From Corallium rubrum (lineage: Eukaryota; Cnidaria; Anthozoa; Scleralcyonacea; Coralliidae), in the NCBI GenBank assembly GCA_964035015.1, contig OZ035997.1, positions 85,557,982-85,621,981 of the forward strand: a stretch of DNA of 64,000 nt, read 5' to 3'. This document shows positions 1-8,540 of this stretch, one piece after another. The position numbers and the translations under genes are program-made. A model generated the notes under the pieces. The model saw only the letters and a list, made by a program, of their open reading frames with translations, was not told the origin of the DNA and made no database searches. Each line of letters opens with the position of its first letter. Within the stretch, counting starts at the first letter, position 1.

Positions 1-2
1 CA

Positions 3-392
3 AGTAGCTTACTATGTCATCAGAGATGTCATGCTGGAGGGAAAGCATTCAAGTGTGATATCTGCCAGAAAGGATTCTCCCACTTATCTGGCTTAGTAGA
101 TCATAAAAGCACCCATACTGGGGAAAAATATTTTAAATGTGATGTCTGTGACAAAGCATTTACCCAATTACGTAGCTTACAAAGACACCATTTGAGAACT
201 CATACAAAAGAAAAACTTTTCAAATGTTATTTCTGCAAAAGGACATTTGGTCTTGAAATACTTGATCAACATCTGTTGACCCATGAGCTGGAAGCCACAG
301 AACCAACTGGGATGGACTACATATGTTTCCAATGTGATGCTAGATTCGACTTGATCAGTAATTTAGTAAGTCATGTGACTAATGTTCATTAA
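3..392 (+). CDS. C2H2 zinc-finger protein, 3' end only
   Basis: Open from the window edge to TAA at 390-392. It encodes the end of a finger, then four finger-like units: two with normal Cys2-His2 spacing joined by a TGEK-type linker, one whose second half is looser, and a last unit with a C-x2-C start and a His pair, ending SHVTNVH. The final two units and the C-terminus match those of the complete gene at 55,526-56,740 nearly residue for residue, so this is a third member of the same tandem family. Expected role is sequence-specific DNA binding in the nucleus; no KRAB, BTB or SCAN domain is visible in this part. The 5' end lies outside the window. Close similarity to the window's last finger segment shows the family array continues on both sides. 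Confidence 0.85.
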   Translation, partial: SSLLCHQRCHAGGKAFKCDICQKGFSHLSGLVDHKSTHTGEKYFKCDVCDKAFTQLRSLQRHHLRTHTKEKLFKCYFCKRTFGLEILDQHLLTHELEATEPTGMDYICFQCDARFDLISNLVSHVTNVH

Positions 393-1430
393 TTTGAAGA
401 AGTACTTCATAGTTTGTTTGTAAGTAGACATGTGCACCTGCTGAACTATTTTTGAACTAAAAGTTATACTATTTGCAAGTGGGCTGCTTCATAGGCAAAG
501 GCCATGCACTCTTAGTATTTTCTAAAATTCTAGTTTTCGAGTTTACATTAACTATATTAACTTGTCCTTGACTAAGAGTTTTCATTTATATTGTGACTGA
601 CTTATGTACAAGTCAATTCCAACTGCAATCACCCCCTTCCTGGGTGGGGAGTGGGGAGTGGGGATTGTGGAAGGGTGGAGGGTCATAACAGTTGGAATTG
701 ACTCATACATTAATAAAATTGTCTTTGCAAACTCAGACAGCAAAGAGTTAAACCTGTAGAGGCAGATTATTTGCACTTATTTTGTTCATGTTGTAATTAA
801 GTTCAACATTAAGTATAATAAGATTTGATTAATATTTAGGGTTAATTATTGTAGTAAGGGTTAATCAATGGTCACAAGTGTGATTATGTTATGTAATTAC
901 TTAATTTTTCAGAGCTCACATTAATGTCAGTTCCAATATATGAACTGACGTGATAAACATTTATTTTATTTTTTTGATTTTTTATTGCTCATGAAACTTT
1001 ACATTAACTTAGGTAACCATCCTATCTCATGACTGCAATGAAATCACAATTTTTTAATTTAATTTAGCAAAACAAAAGCTTTGAGGTTTAGTTAATCAAA
1101 TCAAAAGTCAATAGTATGCGTTAAGCACTGTGATGCGTGGTTATCACAATCTTTTCTATTCACACTAGTCATGTAAATAAATGAGGCATCTGTTAGAACA
1201 ATAAAATGTGGGTGTGTCATGAGATAATATTATTTATCTCAATTTATTATATAAAATAGAGTGTTTTATTGATTTTTCCGTCACTAATAAAAGTGATAAT
1301 CTCACATGTGCGATTAGTTATGATAATCGCAGATGTGACGATTATTGCTGAATCAGCATTATAGTTTAATGCAATTTTTGCAAGGCAATAGGACAATTTT
1401 TTATATAATCAACAGAACAATACATGGATG
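393..1430. other. Diverged copy A of the zinc-finger downstream flank, no gene
   Basis: AT-rich DNA without a supported gene. Stretches around 580-780 (inverted repeat around GGAATTGACT, C-rich/G-rich core) and 740-1,330 (one copy of a unit beginning GTTAAACCTGTAGAGGCAG, TTAATAAGGGTTAA-like motifs) match, with clear divergence, the DNA following the zinc-finger gene at 56.8 kb and its duplicate at 27.5 kb. It is an older copy of the same duplicated flank. Confidence 0.6.
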
Positions 1431-1600
1431 CATAGTCAATCGAGATAATGGTCTGGAAACTCAGCTAAAGTCTTTGGTCTATCATTTTGTTCGCCTTTGT
1501 GCAGTTTTGTGCACGGTGCACGGTCACTGAACACATTGTATTTTAGTATAATGAACGACTAATTGTCCAATAGCAACATTTCAGTTTCATTACTCAACCC
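1431..1600. mobile_element. Half copy of a short terminal-inverted-repeat element
   Basis: Starts CATAGTCAATCGAGATA and runs about 170 bp with strong similarity to the left half of the complete element at 26,229-26,526. The right terminus is not found here, so the copy is truncated. No coding capacity. Confidence 0.6.
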
Positions 1601-1884
1601 GATTTTAACACCGCCAATGCCTAATCTTCAACTTAGCCGATTCGGCGTCATTCCCAAGAAAAGTAAGCCAAACTCGTGGCGTTTGATTTTAGACTTATCG
1701 TTTCCTTTTGATCAGTGTTAATGATGGTATTTTTAAAGAGGAATTCCAGTGTCGTACAGCAAAGTTGACGACACCATTCGCTTATTTTTTAAAATATTTA
1801 ATATTTAATAATATAATAATAATATTTATTTATTTATATAGCGCCTATCCAGGTCTGCTCTAGGCGCTTTACAAAAGCTCAAAA

Positions 1885-2466
1885 CTAATTAAAGACAGAC
1901 TTAAATAGATGTGTTTTGATTTTGGATTTAAAAATAGAAAGACTTGGGGAAGATCTGATGCTTCTAGGTAAAGTGTTCCAGAGTTCAGGAGCGGCAACGG
2001 AGAAGGATCGATGGCCATAAGAGAGTAGATTAAAATTGACACGGTTGAGAAGAATTTCGGATGAAGAGCGGAGAGTTTTTCGTGGAATGTAGCGTGTAAT
2101 CAGGTCGGAGATGTAGACAGGAGCTTGGCCATTAAGACACTTGAATGTAAGAATGAGGATTTTAAACTTGATACGTTCTGCAACCGGTAGCCAATGAAGA
2201 TCCATAAGGATAGGAGTGATGTGATCACGTTTGCAGGAAAAAGTGATAAGACGGGCAGCAGCATTTTGTACAGATTGGAGTTTTCTTATAAGATTTTTTG
2301 GAAGGCCGTATAGGAGAGAATTGCTGTGATCGATTTTGGATGTGACGAATGCATGGATTAAGGTTTTGGTTGTCTTTACAGATAGGAATTTCCTTATGCG
2401 AGCGATATTACGAAGATGGTAGAAGGCAGTTTTACAAACAGAGTTCACATGGGCATACATCGACAT
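1885..2466 (-). pseudogene. LINE ORF2 C-terminal fragment
   Basis: A 193-residue open segment containing the region that follows the RT palm in L2/CR1-group LINEs: the LQSVQNAAARLI motif, DLHWLPV and an ELWNTLP segment near the end, then the natural stop. Upstream coding similarity continues into 2,467-2,630 but the frame changes, so it is not a functional protein. It would have been part of the reverse transcriptase polyprotein used for target-primed reverse transcription. Confidence 0.75.
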
Positions 2467-2632
2467 AGTGTTATCAAAAATAACACCAATACTTTTTGCG
2501 GAATTAGATGGTTGAATGAGGTCGGGTCCAAATCGGAGTGGAGTAAAGGTCTTTTGGGGGCTATGCTTGGAATAGAAGTAGAGTAATTCAGTTTTTTCCC
2601 TTATTTAATTTTAGTTTGTTCAAAGACATCCA

Positions 2633-2737
2633 ATTGTTAATATCTGATAAACAATTCTCAATGTTCATCATAGTGCGTTTGAGGTCCTCAAACGCACTAT
2701 GATGAACATTGAGAATTGTTTATCAGATATTAACAAT
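2633..2737. repeat. Perfect 105-bp palindrome inside the LINE
   Basis: Two 52-bp arms are exact reverse complements around a single central base at 2,685. The left arm (with its continuation left of 2,633) is the normal LINE coding sequence; the right arm is an inverted extra copy placed next to the RT fragment. Confidence 0.9.
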
Positions 2738-3288
2738 AATTGAGGTTGAGATCATCATTACAAGAGAAGGATACGTAGAGTTGAGTGTCATCGGCATATA
2801 AATGAAACAGCATGTTATGGCGTCGTAAGATGTCACCAATTGGTGAGGTATACAACAGATATAGGATTGGTCCAAGAACAGATCCTTGAGGAACACCACA
2901 TTTTAAATCAAAAATTTCAGATCTTTTACCATCAATAGAAACAAACTGTGTTCGGTTGGAAAGGTAAGACCTGAACCACTTAAGTGCATTACCACGGATA
3001 CCAAATTTGGATTTTAGACGTTCAAGTAGAATATCATGATCTACAGTGTCAAATGCAGCAGACAAATCAAGAAGGAGAAGAACCACACAGCATCGGTCGT
3101 CAATAGCACGTAATATGTCATTTTGGACACGGATGAGAGCAGTCTCACAGCTATGAAATGTTTTGTAAGCCGACTGGAGAGGTTCATGTAGGTTGTTGAT
3201 TTCAAGATAACTATTTAGTCGGACAGCCACAACTTTTTCAATGATTTTAGAGATAACTTTCAGGTTGGAAATCGGCCTGAAATTACCA
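2730..3288 (-). pseudogene. LINE reverse transcriptase fragment
   Basis: Encodes RT palm motifs in order: [22 protein letters not shown] (first catalytic Asp), [11 protein letters not shown], and LYADDTQLY (the YADD catalytic pair). The frame ends within the inverted 52-bp arm at 2,686-2,737. The residues preceding NFRPISNL derive from the A/G-run junction and are not LINE. No endonuclease domain precedes it. Clearly LINE, L2-like by motif style; the exact clade is not certain. Confidence 0.8.
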
Positions 3289-3918
3289 AAAAAAAGGGGG
3301 GGGAAAAATAGGAAAAGGAGCACTTATGGCAAAAACCGACAGCAGTGGCGCTTATCGGGTCATCCCAATACACCCGGCCCAGCAGACTGATGCCTTCTGG
3401 GCATGAAATGGCGCGACCAATGTAATACATCGATCTCGCTCTTCCTTTTGGGCTACGCTCGGCGCCCTGTATTTTCAACACTCTCGCAGACCTATTTTGA
3501 TGGGCGCTCCAGAACACTGAAATACCACGTTGAAGATTTTAGTGAATATCACTCAGAAAGTAGTGAAGGAGAATGGGGTACAGTTTTTATAGGGCATTCC
3601 CAGAGGTTGTTGAGAGGGCAACCACGCGGCGCTCTACCATTCGCCCTGGTGGTAAGCACCAAAACCCAGACTGCCGGAGGCGTTGGTTGAGAGATCGAAG
3701 TCGGAGACTGGTGCCCAGTCGGGGAGATCGAAAAAAAATACACTGGTGCCTATATGGAAGGACAAAAATCTGTTGAGGAACTTTGGCTTCAGGAACTCTC
3801 CTTTAAGTTGGTGTTATTACTGGCCTTGACACCAGCTGCACGAGCCCACGAATTGGCAGCGCTAGACTTTAAACATCTAGCTGAAAAGAAAATTCATGGG
3901 AATTTTCCTTGGCCATAC
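3289..3918 (+). mobile_element. DIRS-type retroelement fragment (RT and tyrosine recombinase pieces)
   Basis: Around 3,400-3,480 a frameshifted reading recovers an RT segment resembling the 'DLALPFGLRSAPxIFN' motif of DIRS elements. From 3,751 to 3,905 an open segment resembles the core of a DIRS tyrosine recombinase: KSVEELWLQELSF followed by LLLALTPAARAHELAALD. A related copy lies inverted at 14,650-15,010, where part of the recombinase has been deleted. The piece ends at the insertion point of the MULE-like element at 3,918. Confidence 0.6.
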
Positions 3919-4191
3919 CAATCTCGTACCCAGAGCCTTCGCCCCCGAGCAAACGAAGGCTCTGGGATAATCCATCGCCAGACAACCGAAACACCGGTTA
4001 CCGATGAAAAGAGCATGCGCCGCCAGAACTAGATTTATCTGTGATCGAGATCTTCGCAAATGGTAGGAACTATTTTTTTCGAGGGGTAGTAGTAGTGTGC
4101 GGGGCTTAATGGACCCGGTTTTATGCGAAAGTAACCCTTAATAATTCATGAGTTATGAATATTCAATGAGGTCGGAGTTCCGAAGAGTGAA

Positions 4192-4303
4192 CGAAGCATT
4201 TCCGAGTCCGATAAAACGCCGAAGCATTTCCGAGTCCGATAAAACGCCGAAGCATTTCCGAGTCCGATAAAACGCCGAAGCATTTCCGAGTCCGATAAAA
4301 CGC
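4192..4303. repeat. 28-bp tandem repeat, four units, in Polinton left arm
   Basis: Four exact 28-bp units beginning CGAAGCATTTCCGAGTCCG, about 35 bp upstream of the first gene's ATG. It is mirrored in the right arm at about 13,707-13,818. Its position just upstream of the first start codon makes a promoter or protein-binding array plausible, but no known site is recognised. Confidence 0.9.
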
Positions 4304-4338
4304 CGAGTGATTGCTGAGATTACATCATTTTTAACACG

Positions 4339-4707
4339 ATGGCCGAACAAACAATTTGGGCTGAATTGCAGGAAAATAATATCGAGATAGAGAAAGATAC
4401 GTTATGTTTTTACATGAATAGATGCTTTGGAGAGCATGATGAATTGTATGAGAGGGTTATCGACCAAATCAACGGTGATAACTTGCCGAGTAGCTTGTAT
4501 AATATTTATGAAGAGATGGATCTTGTGAATTTCGGTAGAATTATTGCTTATTTGACTCTAGTGTTGAAAGTGAGTGATTATTGCGATACCGAAACACTTT
4601 GCCAAGCTGTTAGAAGAACTGCCAAAGATTTTAGGCGAATTGACTTGAGGCAATACGAAACTGTAAAACACTCGTGGATAAAAAGACTGATTAGATTTCT
4701 AACATAA
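4339..4707 (+). CDS. Putative Bcl-2-like protein (BH1/BH2 motifs)
   Basis: 122 residues from ATG 4,339. Residues 57-72 read as a BH1-like helix hairpin, with VNFGRIIAYL in place of the VNWGRIVAFF-type signature of Bcl-2 proteins. A 'WI' at 113-114 sits where the BH2 motif starts, with a helical stretch between at normal spacing. Bcl-2 proteins regulate mitochondrial apoptosis, and Bcl-2 homologues are known in many large DNA viruses. Here the gene lies in the Polinton terminal repeat, so it occurs again complete at 13,302-13,670 and truncated at 12,194-12,451. It is shorter than typical Bcl-2 proteins and lacks an obvious C-terminal membrane anchor or BH3. The assignment rests on motif recognition only; a chance resemblance in a small helical protein is the alternative. 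Confidence 0.5.
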   Translation: MAEQTIWAELQENNIEIEKDTLCFYMNRCFGEHDELYERVIDQINGDNLPSSLYNIYEEMDLVNFGRIIAYLTLVLKVSDYCDTETLCQAVRRTAKDFRRIDLRQYETVKHSWIKRLIRFLT

Positions 4708-4837
4708 CTGTTGTGAGGGATGTTAGAGCGTTGCTAAGGCGAATTTGAATATTACAAGTTCGGGCGAAAAAAGTCATTAAAAATCGATTAAACACGGGTA
4801 ACAGATCGGTGTCGCGTTCCACCTCTCACCTTATGAT

Positions 4838-5521
4838 ATGGACGACGTCTTTGTGACTGAAATAAAATTTGCCCACGAAAAACCTGTGTTCCTAAAGCAG
4901 AATGGTCAAAACCAAGTTTACGTATATTCCGACCAGTTTTTTCAGCAGATGTATGTATGTTTCAGAGAGTTTCGGAATAGGAACGGGGTTAAACTTTTGG
5001 TGCAAGGGAGCGAAATCACATTAAATGAGTCAGTGTTTCAGAAAATGATAAATATTTTACCAATTCTTGTTGAAATTGTTCATGGAGAGGACTCTTCAGG
5101 TGAAGAAATAAAGTTTTCGTTGTTGGAGGAGGAAGGATCTTTGGTTAGACCGTATCTTTCTGCAAGTAAAGTTAATGATGTGACTCACTACAATATCGGC
5201 GTTGACAATTACGAATGGGATCGGACGTTTGGTGGTTTAAAGAGGATTCTAACTGCTAAATGCATTTCATTTACTGAAGAAGAGTTTGTGCTTGTCAAGC
5301 GAGTATTGGGAGGTATTCAGCAGAACATAAACGAAAAAAACATTCATAACCCACCAGACATTAAAACAGCGCGTGTTGTAATAAGTGAATTTGATCTAAA
5401 AGAATCTGAGCTATATAGCTTTGTTTCTGACTCTGATGAATCTGATGTGTCTGATATATTTGAACCGAAGAAGAGAAAGACTGAACTTATTAGGGAACCT
5501 TGTTTTTGTTATCGCGTATAA
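4838..5521 (+). CDS. Polinton arm protein with two PC4-like segments
   Basis: 227 residues from ATG 4,838, stop TAA, followed at once by AATAAA-rich DNA. Residues 38-80 (CFREFRNRNGVKL...SEITLNESVFQKMINILP) and 118-160 (VDNYEW...LTAKCISFTEEEFVLVKRVL) both follow the pattern of PC4/p15 ssDNA-binding domains: a strand with an RE or NY pair, a glycine turn, 'ISLT-x-E-x-F/W', then an amphipathic helix. The C-terminus has an acidic serine-aspartate tract and a basic KKRK patch that could be a nuclear signal. If PC4-like, it would bind single-stranded DNA during element replication or transcription. The fold match is inferred by eye. The gene is repeated in the right arm (11,380-12,063; 12,488-13,171) with one to two residue changes, indicating conserved coding. 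Confidence 0.5.
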   Translation: MDDVFVTEIKFAHEKPVFLKQNGQNQVYVYSDQFFQQMYVCFREFRNRNGVKLLVQGSEITLNESVFQKMINILPILVEIVHGEDSSGEEIKFSLLEEEGSLVRPYLSASKVNDVTHYNIGVDNYEWDRTFGGLKRILTAKCISFTEEEFVLVKRVLGGIQQNINEKNIHNPPDIKTARVVISEFDLKESELYSFVSDSDESDVSDIFEPKKRKTELIREPCFCYRV

Positions 5522-5613
5522 TAATAAAAAGCTGAAATAAAATGTTATTAAAACTGTGAAAGTGTTAATTTAATTGCCCGGGGCCGCCCAGACCCGAACT
5601 TGCTGACCAGGCG

Positions 5614-5776
5614 TATCATGTTGTTCGATTTGCATAGTGCTTTTATATAAAATGTCGTTAAAAAGTCATTAGGTTCCTTAATGACCAGGCTCGCCCGTTC
5701 TTGTTTTCCCTTTACACAAAAGAAAGTTTACATATAAAAGCAGATCACTTTAGCCAGTAGTTGTAATCATAATATT
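5614..5776 (+). promoter_or_regulatory. Promoter region of the GRF zinc-finger gene
   Basis: Begins just inside the terminal repeat. It holds two TATA-like boxes, TTTTATATAAAA (about 5,640-5,651) and CATATAAAAG (about 5,731-5,740), the latter about 40 bp before ATG 5,777. No operator-like repeats. Confidence 0.4.
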
Positions 5777-6424
5777 ATGGCGATGGATTGTTTGCACGGA
5801 AAACCCGCGTCTCTCGTAACAACGAAGAATGGAAAGTTTTGGCTTTGCGACAACAAGAACGAGGAAGGCTGCGAGTTCTTTTGCCCAGAACAAGACCGTG
5901 AATTGTTTGATAGTGCTTTATTCCTGTGGCGTTCAAACGGAGCTCTGCGACCAGTTTGCCATACACACCAGAGACGGGCTAAGATGAGAGTCGTGAAAGA
6001 CCCAGCGAAACCGAATTTTGGAAGACCTTTCTTTGTCTGCAGTGACCGTGAAAATCAATGTTCCTTTTGGCAGTGGGGTGATAGAGTCGAGACACCAAAG
6101 CCTACATGCAAGCACGGCCTAGTTTGTTGCATTCGCAAGGTTAAAAAAGAGGGGAGCAACCAAGGCCGTTTGTTTTACTGTTGCCCGAATGAGAAAGAAA
6201 ATTCGTGTGGCTTCTTCGAGTGGAAACCTCGCCCTCACGTCGACAGAGTTGGTTGCCTGTTTAGCTATCCACCATCATATAGCTACATGGTCTCGGACAC
6301 CGGGCTCACGTTCGTAAGTCAGAGACAAGATCCAAACGAAGCTCTCGCCGAATATAATGGAGAACTCCCTATCATGTCAGTGACAGACGCCATGGAAAAG
6401 CTAGATATCAATGAATTACCATAA
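5777..6424 (+). CDS. Triple GRF-type zinc-finger protein
   Basis: 215 residues. Three zinc-binding units of the GRF type are visible: C5/H7/C24/C32; C61/H64/C88/C95 with the family's G-R-x-F (GRPFF at 82-86) and W98; and C111/H113/C136/C144 with GRLF at 130-133 and W149. GRF fingers occur at the C-termini of TOP3A, APE2 and NEIL3, where they bind single-stranded DNA. Three in a stand-alone protein suggest a ssDNA-binding or DNA-processing accessory factor. The C-terminal 60 residues have no recognised domain. ATG 5,777 is the first ATG after the TATA box; a second ATG follows two codons later. The stop is followed by AATAAA near 6,512. It is the first single-copy gene inside the left terminal repeat. 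Confidence 0.7.
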   Translation: MAMDCLHGKPASLVTTKNGKFWLCDNKNEEGCEFFCPEQDRELFDSALFLWRSNGALRPVCHTHQRRAKMRVVKDPAKPNFGRPFFVCSDRENQCSFWQWGDRVETPKPTCKHGLVCCIRKVKKEGSNQGRLFYCCPNEKENSCGFFEWKPRPHVDRVGCLFSYPPSYSYMVSDTGLTFVSQRQDPNEALAEYNGELPIMSVTDAMEKLDINELP

Positions 6425-6525
6425 TTATAGAACACGCAAATCCAAACACTAAAGCCGAACATGAACATTAAGAACTTAACTGAAACACGTGTAAATATGT
6501 TATATAGTTAATAAAATGAAGTTGT

Positions 6526-7170
6526 TCATAACTGTTTTTCCTTTACGAATAAAGTAGATTCTTCTTCATCATCACTAAAATCAGTGTTGTACACCTCCTC
6601 TGTTAGCGCATTTAGTTCAATGGCTTCTAATGTTACAACGCGTTCTTTTCTTCCCCAACAAAAATAAGCGCCGAAAATCGCGGCCAACAAAACCAAAACC
6701 AAAATTATACCAAAGACAATCCAAAACGTCCGGGACTTTACGTTTGTTGTTTTTGACTTTGAACTTGCAGGATCGGTCTTCAAAAGTTCACTAGTCGCGA
6801 ACGGTTGATGGCGCGTGTGCAGTACGCTTTCTACTGTAGTTGATACAGGTGCCAGTGTTTTAAGAGAGCAATCCGTTAAAATGTGTGATGTCTTTAATCT
6901 AGTGATGTATTTGGAACAGTTAAGAGAATTGTTCCTCAGATCCACTAGGTCAAAACGGTGAAACGTGGCCACATCTTTATCCGTTAAGTCAGTAAACGAG
7001 TTGTAGCGTAAAATTAACAGGCTGAATCCCGTCGGAAGGTTATCCGGTACTGACTTACGGTCGGTGTTGGCGCAATTTATTACTTTACGCTTCTGCGAGC
7101 AGAAACAGCCGCCAGGACAAGCGTTTGCCGTCCACGTTACGGACAAAACCAGAAATAGAAACGACATCAT
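6526..7170 (-). CDS. Leucine-rich-repeat type I membrane protein
   Basis: 214 residues on the minus strand. Residues 1-17 form a signal peptide (hydrophobic, ending ANA). A cysteine cluster C18, C22, C24, C33 is an LRRNT cap. Two short leucine-rich repeats follow (about 47-60 and 70-83, NSF and NNSL asparagine positions), with cysteines resembling a partial LRRCT. A Ser/Thr-rich stalk precedes a single transmembrane helix at about 149-172, then a 42-residue acidic tail containing EEVYNTDF. This is the architecture of animal LRR cell-surface receptors and adhesion proteins, reduced in size. It is oriented opposite to its neighbours and intact. It is not a standard Polinton gene as far as I know, so capture from a host genome is likely. 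Ligand and role are unknown. Confidence 0.75.
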   Translation of the reverse strand: MMSFLFLVLSVTWTANACPGGCFCSQKRKVINCANTDRKSVPDNLPTGFSLLILRYNSFTDLTDKDVATFHRFDLVDLRNNSLNCSKYITRLKTSHILTDCSLKTLAPVSTTVESVLHTRHQPFATSELLKTDPASSKSKTTNVKSRTFWIVFGIILVLVLLAAIFGAYFCWGRKERVVTLEAIELNALTEEVYNTDFSDDEEESTLFVKEKQL

Positions 7171-7294
7171 GATGCGAACGCTACGGTAGAGTAACCTCTG
7201 AATGGCCGGAATGATTCTCGGTAATTCGAACCCTTAAAACGTTATGTCGAGCTATACCTGATCTCATTTCTAACACATTGCTTGATATGTCAGG

Positions 7295-7480
7295 ATGGGC
7301 CAGTGCTTTGGAAAACCGATTACACCTACCTTAAACCTAAGAGATATTTTTAAACGGATACGGTGTCTCTGTACGTGTTGCGGTGGACAGGTTTTAATCT
7401 ATCAATCGGAACTCGATGGAAAAGAAGAAGAGACAAAACCTTTTGCGGAAAATATACTACGACCCAAAACACCAAGCTAG
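7295..7480 (+). CDS. Small cysteine-rich protein with possible myristoylation signal
   Basis: 61 residues, starting MGQCFGKP. Gly2 with nearby Cys4 fits an N-myristoylation/palmitoylation pattern, and a CxCxxC-like cluster (CLCTCC) lies at about residues 30-35. Its last 65 nt overlap the start of the integrase gene in another frame. It could be a real membrane-targeted peptide, or the 5' exon of an alternative integrase form. No homologue recognised. Confidence 0.35.
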   Translation: MGQCFGKPITPTLNLRDIFKRIRCLCTCCGGQVLIYQSELDGKEEETKPFAENILRPKTPS

Positions 7481-8507
7481 TTTTAGCGGTGTGGAAAAAC
7501 TTTATCGCGCAGCCAGAGCGGCTAGTAGAGACAAGTTAAAATTGACAAGAAAAGATGTACGTGAATGGGTGCGTTCACAGGAGACTTACACATTACACAA
7601 ACCTGTTCGTAAAAACTATCCACGCAACAGAGTGTTTGTTGGAGGTATTGACGACCAGTTCGAATCCGATTTAGCTGATTTTCAGTCTTTAAGTTCGTAT
7701 AATGATAATTATAGATTTGTGTTGGTTTGCATTGACTGCTTTTCAAAATACGCGTGGGCAAGACCCCTGAAAAATAAAACGGGGCCTGTTGTTACGCGGG
7801 CGTTCCGTGATATACTAGATAAGGGACGCGTGCCGAAACATCTTCACACCGATCAAGGAACAGAGTATTTAAACGCCTCGTTTCGAGATCTTATGCGACA
7901 ATACGGCATTCACTTTTTTACGACAAACAGTGAAACGAAAGCAAGCATAGCCGAGAGATTTATTAGGACGTTGAAACAGAGGATTTACCGCTATTTCACC
8001 GCGAACAACACCACGCGCTATATTGATGTATTGCAAGACTTGGTTTTTGCTTACAACCACAGCTATCACCGTTCGATTAAAGAAATACCAGCCAACGTTA
8101 GCAGAGACAACGAATATAAAGTAAGGCAAACACTATTCGGAGAAAAGCAGAAAAGGGTAAAATTCAAATATAAAGTCGGTGACCTAGTGAAAATAAGCAA
8201 AATGCGCAGAATGTTTGAAAAGGCTTACAATCAGGGTTGGACAGAGGAGAACTTTACTATCGCAAAGCAAATTGCACGCCAACCACCCGTGTACAAACTG
8301 AAGGACTACGACGGGGAAGTACTTGAAGGTATTTTCTACGAACATGAGCTTCAGCGAGTTGTAAAAACGGACAATGTTTATCGTGTGGATAGTATTCTCC
8401 GGACTAGAACGAAAAATGGTCGAAAACAATACTTTGTGAGCTGGAAAAATTATCCGGCTAAGTTCAACAGCTGGGTTGATGAAAAGGATATAAGCCCTAT
8501 AAAGTAA
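7416..8507 (+). CDS. INT: Polinton integrase with C-terminal chromodomain
   Basis: 363 residues. The N-terminus (KIYYDPKHQASFSGVEKLY, residues 12-30) is the characteristic Polinton integrase leader. The RNase-H-fold catalytic core shows D88 (LADFQSL), D146 (HTDQGTEY) and E180 (SIAERFIRTLK), the D,D,E triad that joins element ends to target DNA and produces 6-bp duplications, as seen here. An SH3-like segment (about 248-262) and a chromodomain (about 321-360, ending NSWVDEKDI) follow; the latter probably reads histone marks at target sites. Full length for the family, no lesion. The frame opens at 7,398 after a stop, so ATG 7,416 is the first available start. This gene alone identifies the element as a Polinton. 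Confidence 0.93.
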   Translation: MEKKKRQNLLRKIYYDPKHQASFSGVEKLYRAARAASRDKLKLTRKDVREWVRSQETYTLHKPVRKNYPRNRVFVGGIDDQFESDLADFQSLSSYNDNYRFVLVCIDCFSKYAWARPLKNKTGPVVTRAFRDILDKGRVPKHLHTDQGTEYLNASFRDLMRQYGIHFFTTNSETKASIAERFIRTLKQRIYRYFTANNTTRYIDVLQDLVFAYNHSYHRSIKEIPANVSRDNEYKVRQTLFGEKQKRVKFKYKVGDLVKISKMRRMFEKAYNQGWTEENFTIAKQIARQPPVYKLKDYDGEVLEGIFYEHELQRVVKTDNVYRVDSILRTRTKNGRKQYFVSWKNYPAKFNSWVDEKDISPIK

Positions 8508-8540
8508 CCCTCGTTGATTAGTTGGGTGTTCACCGTCGCA

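Larger units (their letters stand above)
1815..3288 (-). mobile_element. L2/CR1-like non-LTR retrotransposon, 5'-truncated and decayed
   Basis: Minus strand order is reverse transcriptase (3,288 to 2,738), thumb and C-terminal region (2,466 to 1,885), then a 3' tail with the GCGCCTA...TAGGCGCT hairpin followed by TATT-type repeats at about 1,800-1,880, as is typical for L2/CR1-group 3' ends. The 5' end stops at an A-run/G-run junction at about 3,288 next to DIRS sequence. The endonuclease domain is absent. A palindrome at 2,633-2,737 interrupts the coding region. Confidence 0.8.
4088..5613. repeat. Polinton left terminal inverted repeat, 1,526 bp
   Basis: Reverse complement of 11,288-13,922 once the latter's internal tandem duplication is discounted (2,635 - 1,108 = 1,527). 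It includes the terminal 100 bp, the 28-bp tandem array, and complete copies of the Bcl-2-like and PC4-like genes, ending at GACCAGGCG (5,613). Confidence 0.9.
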
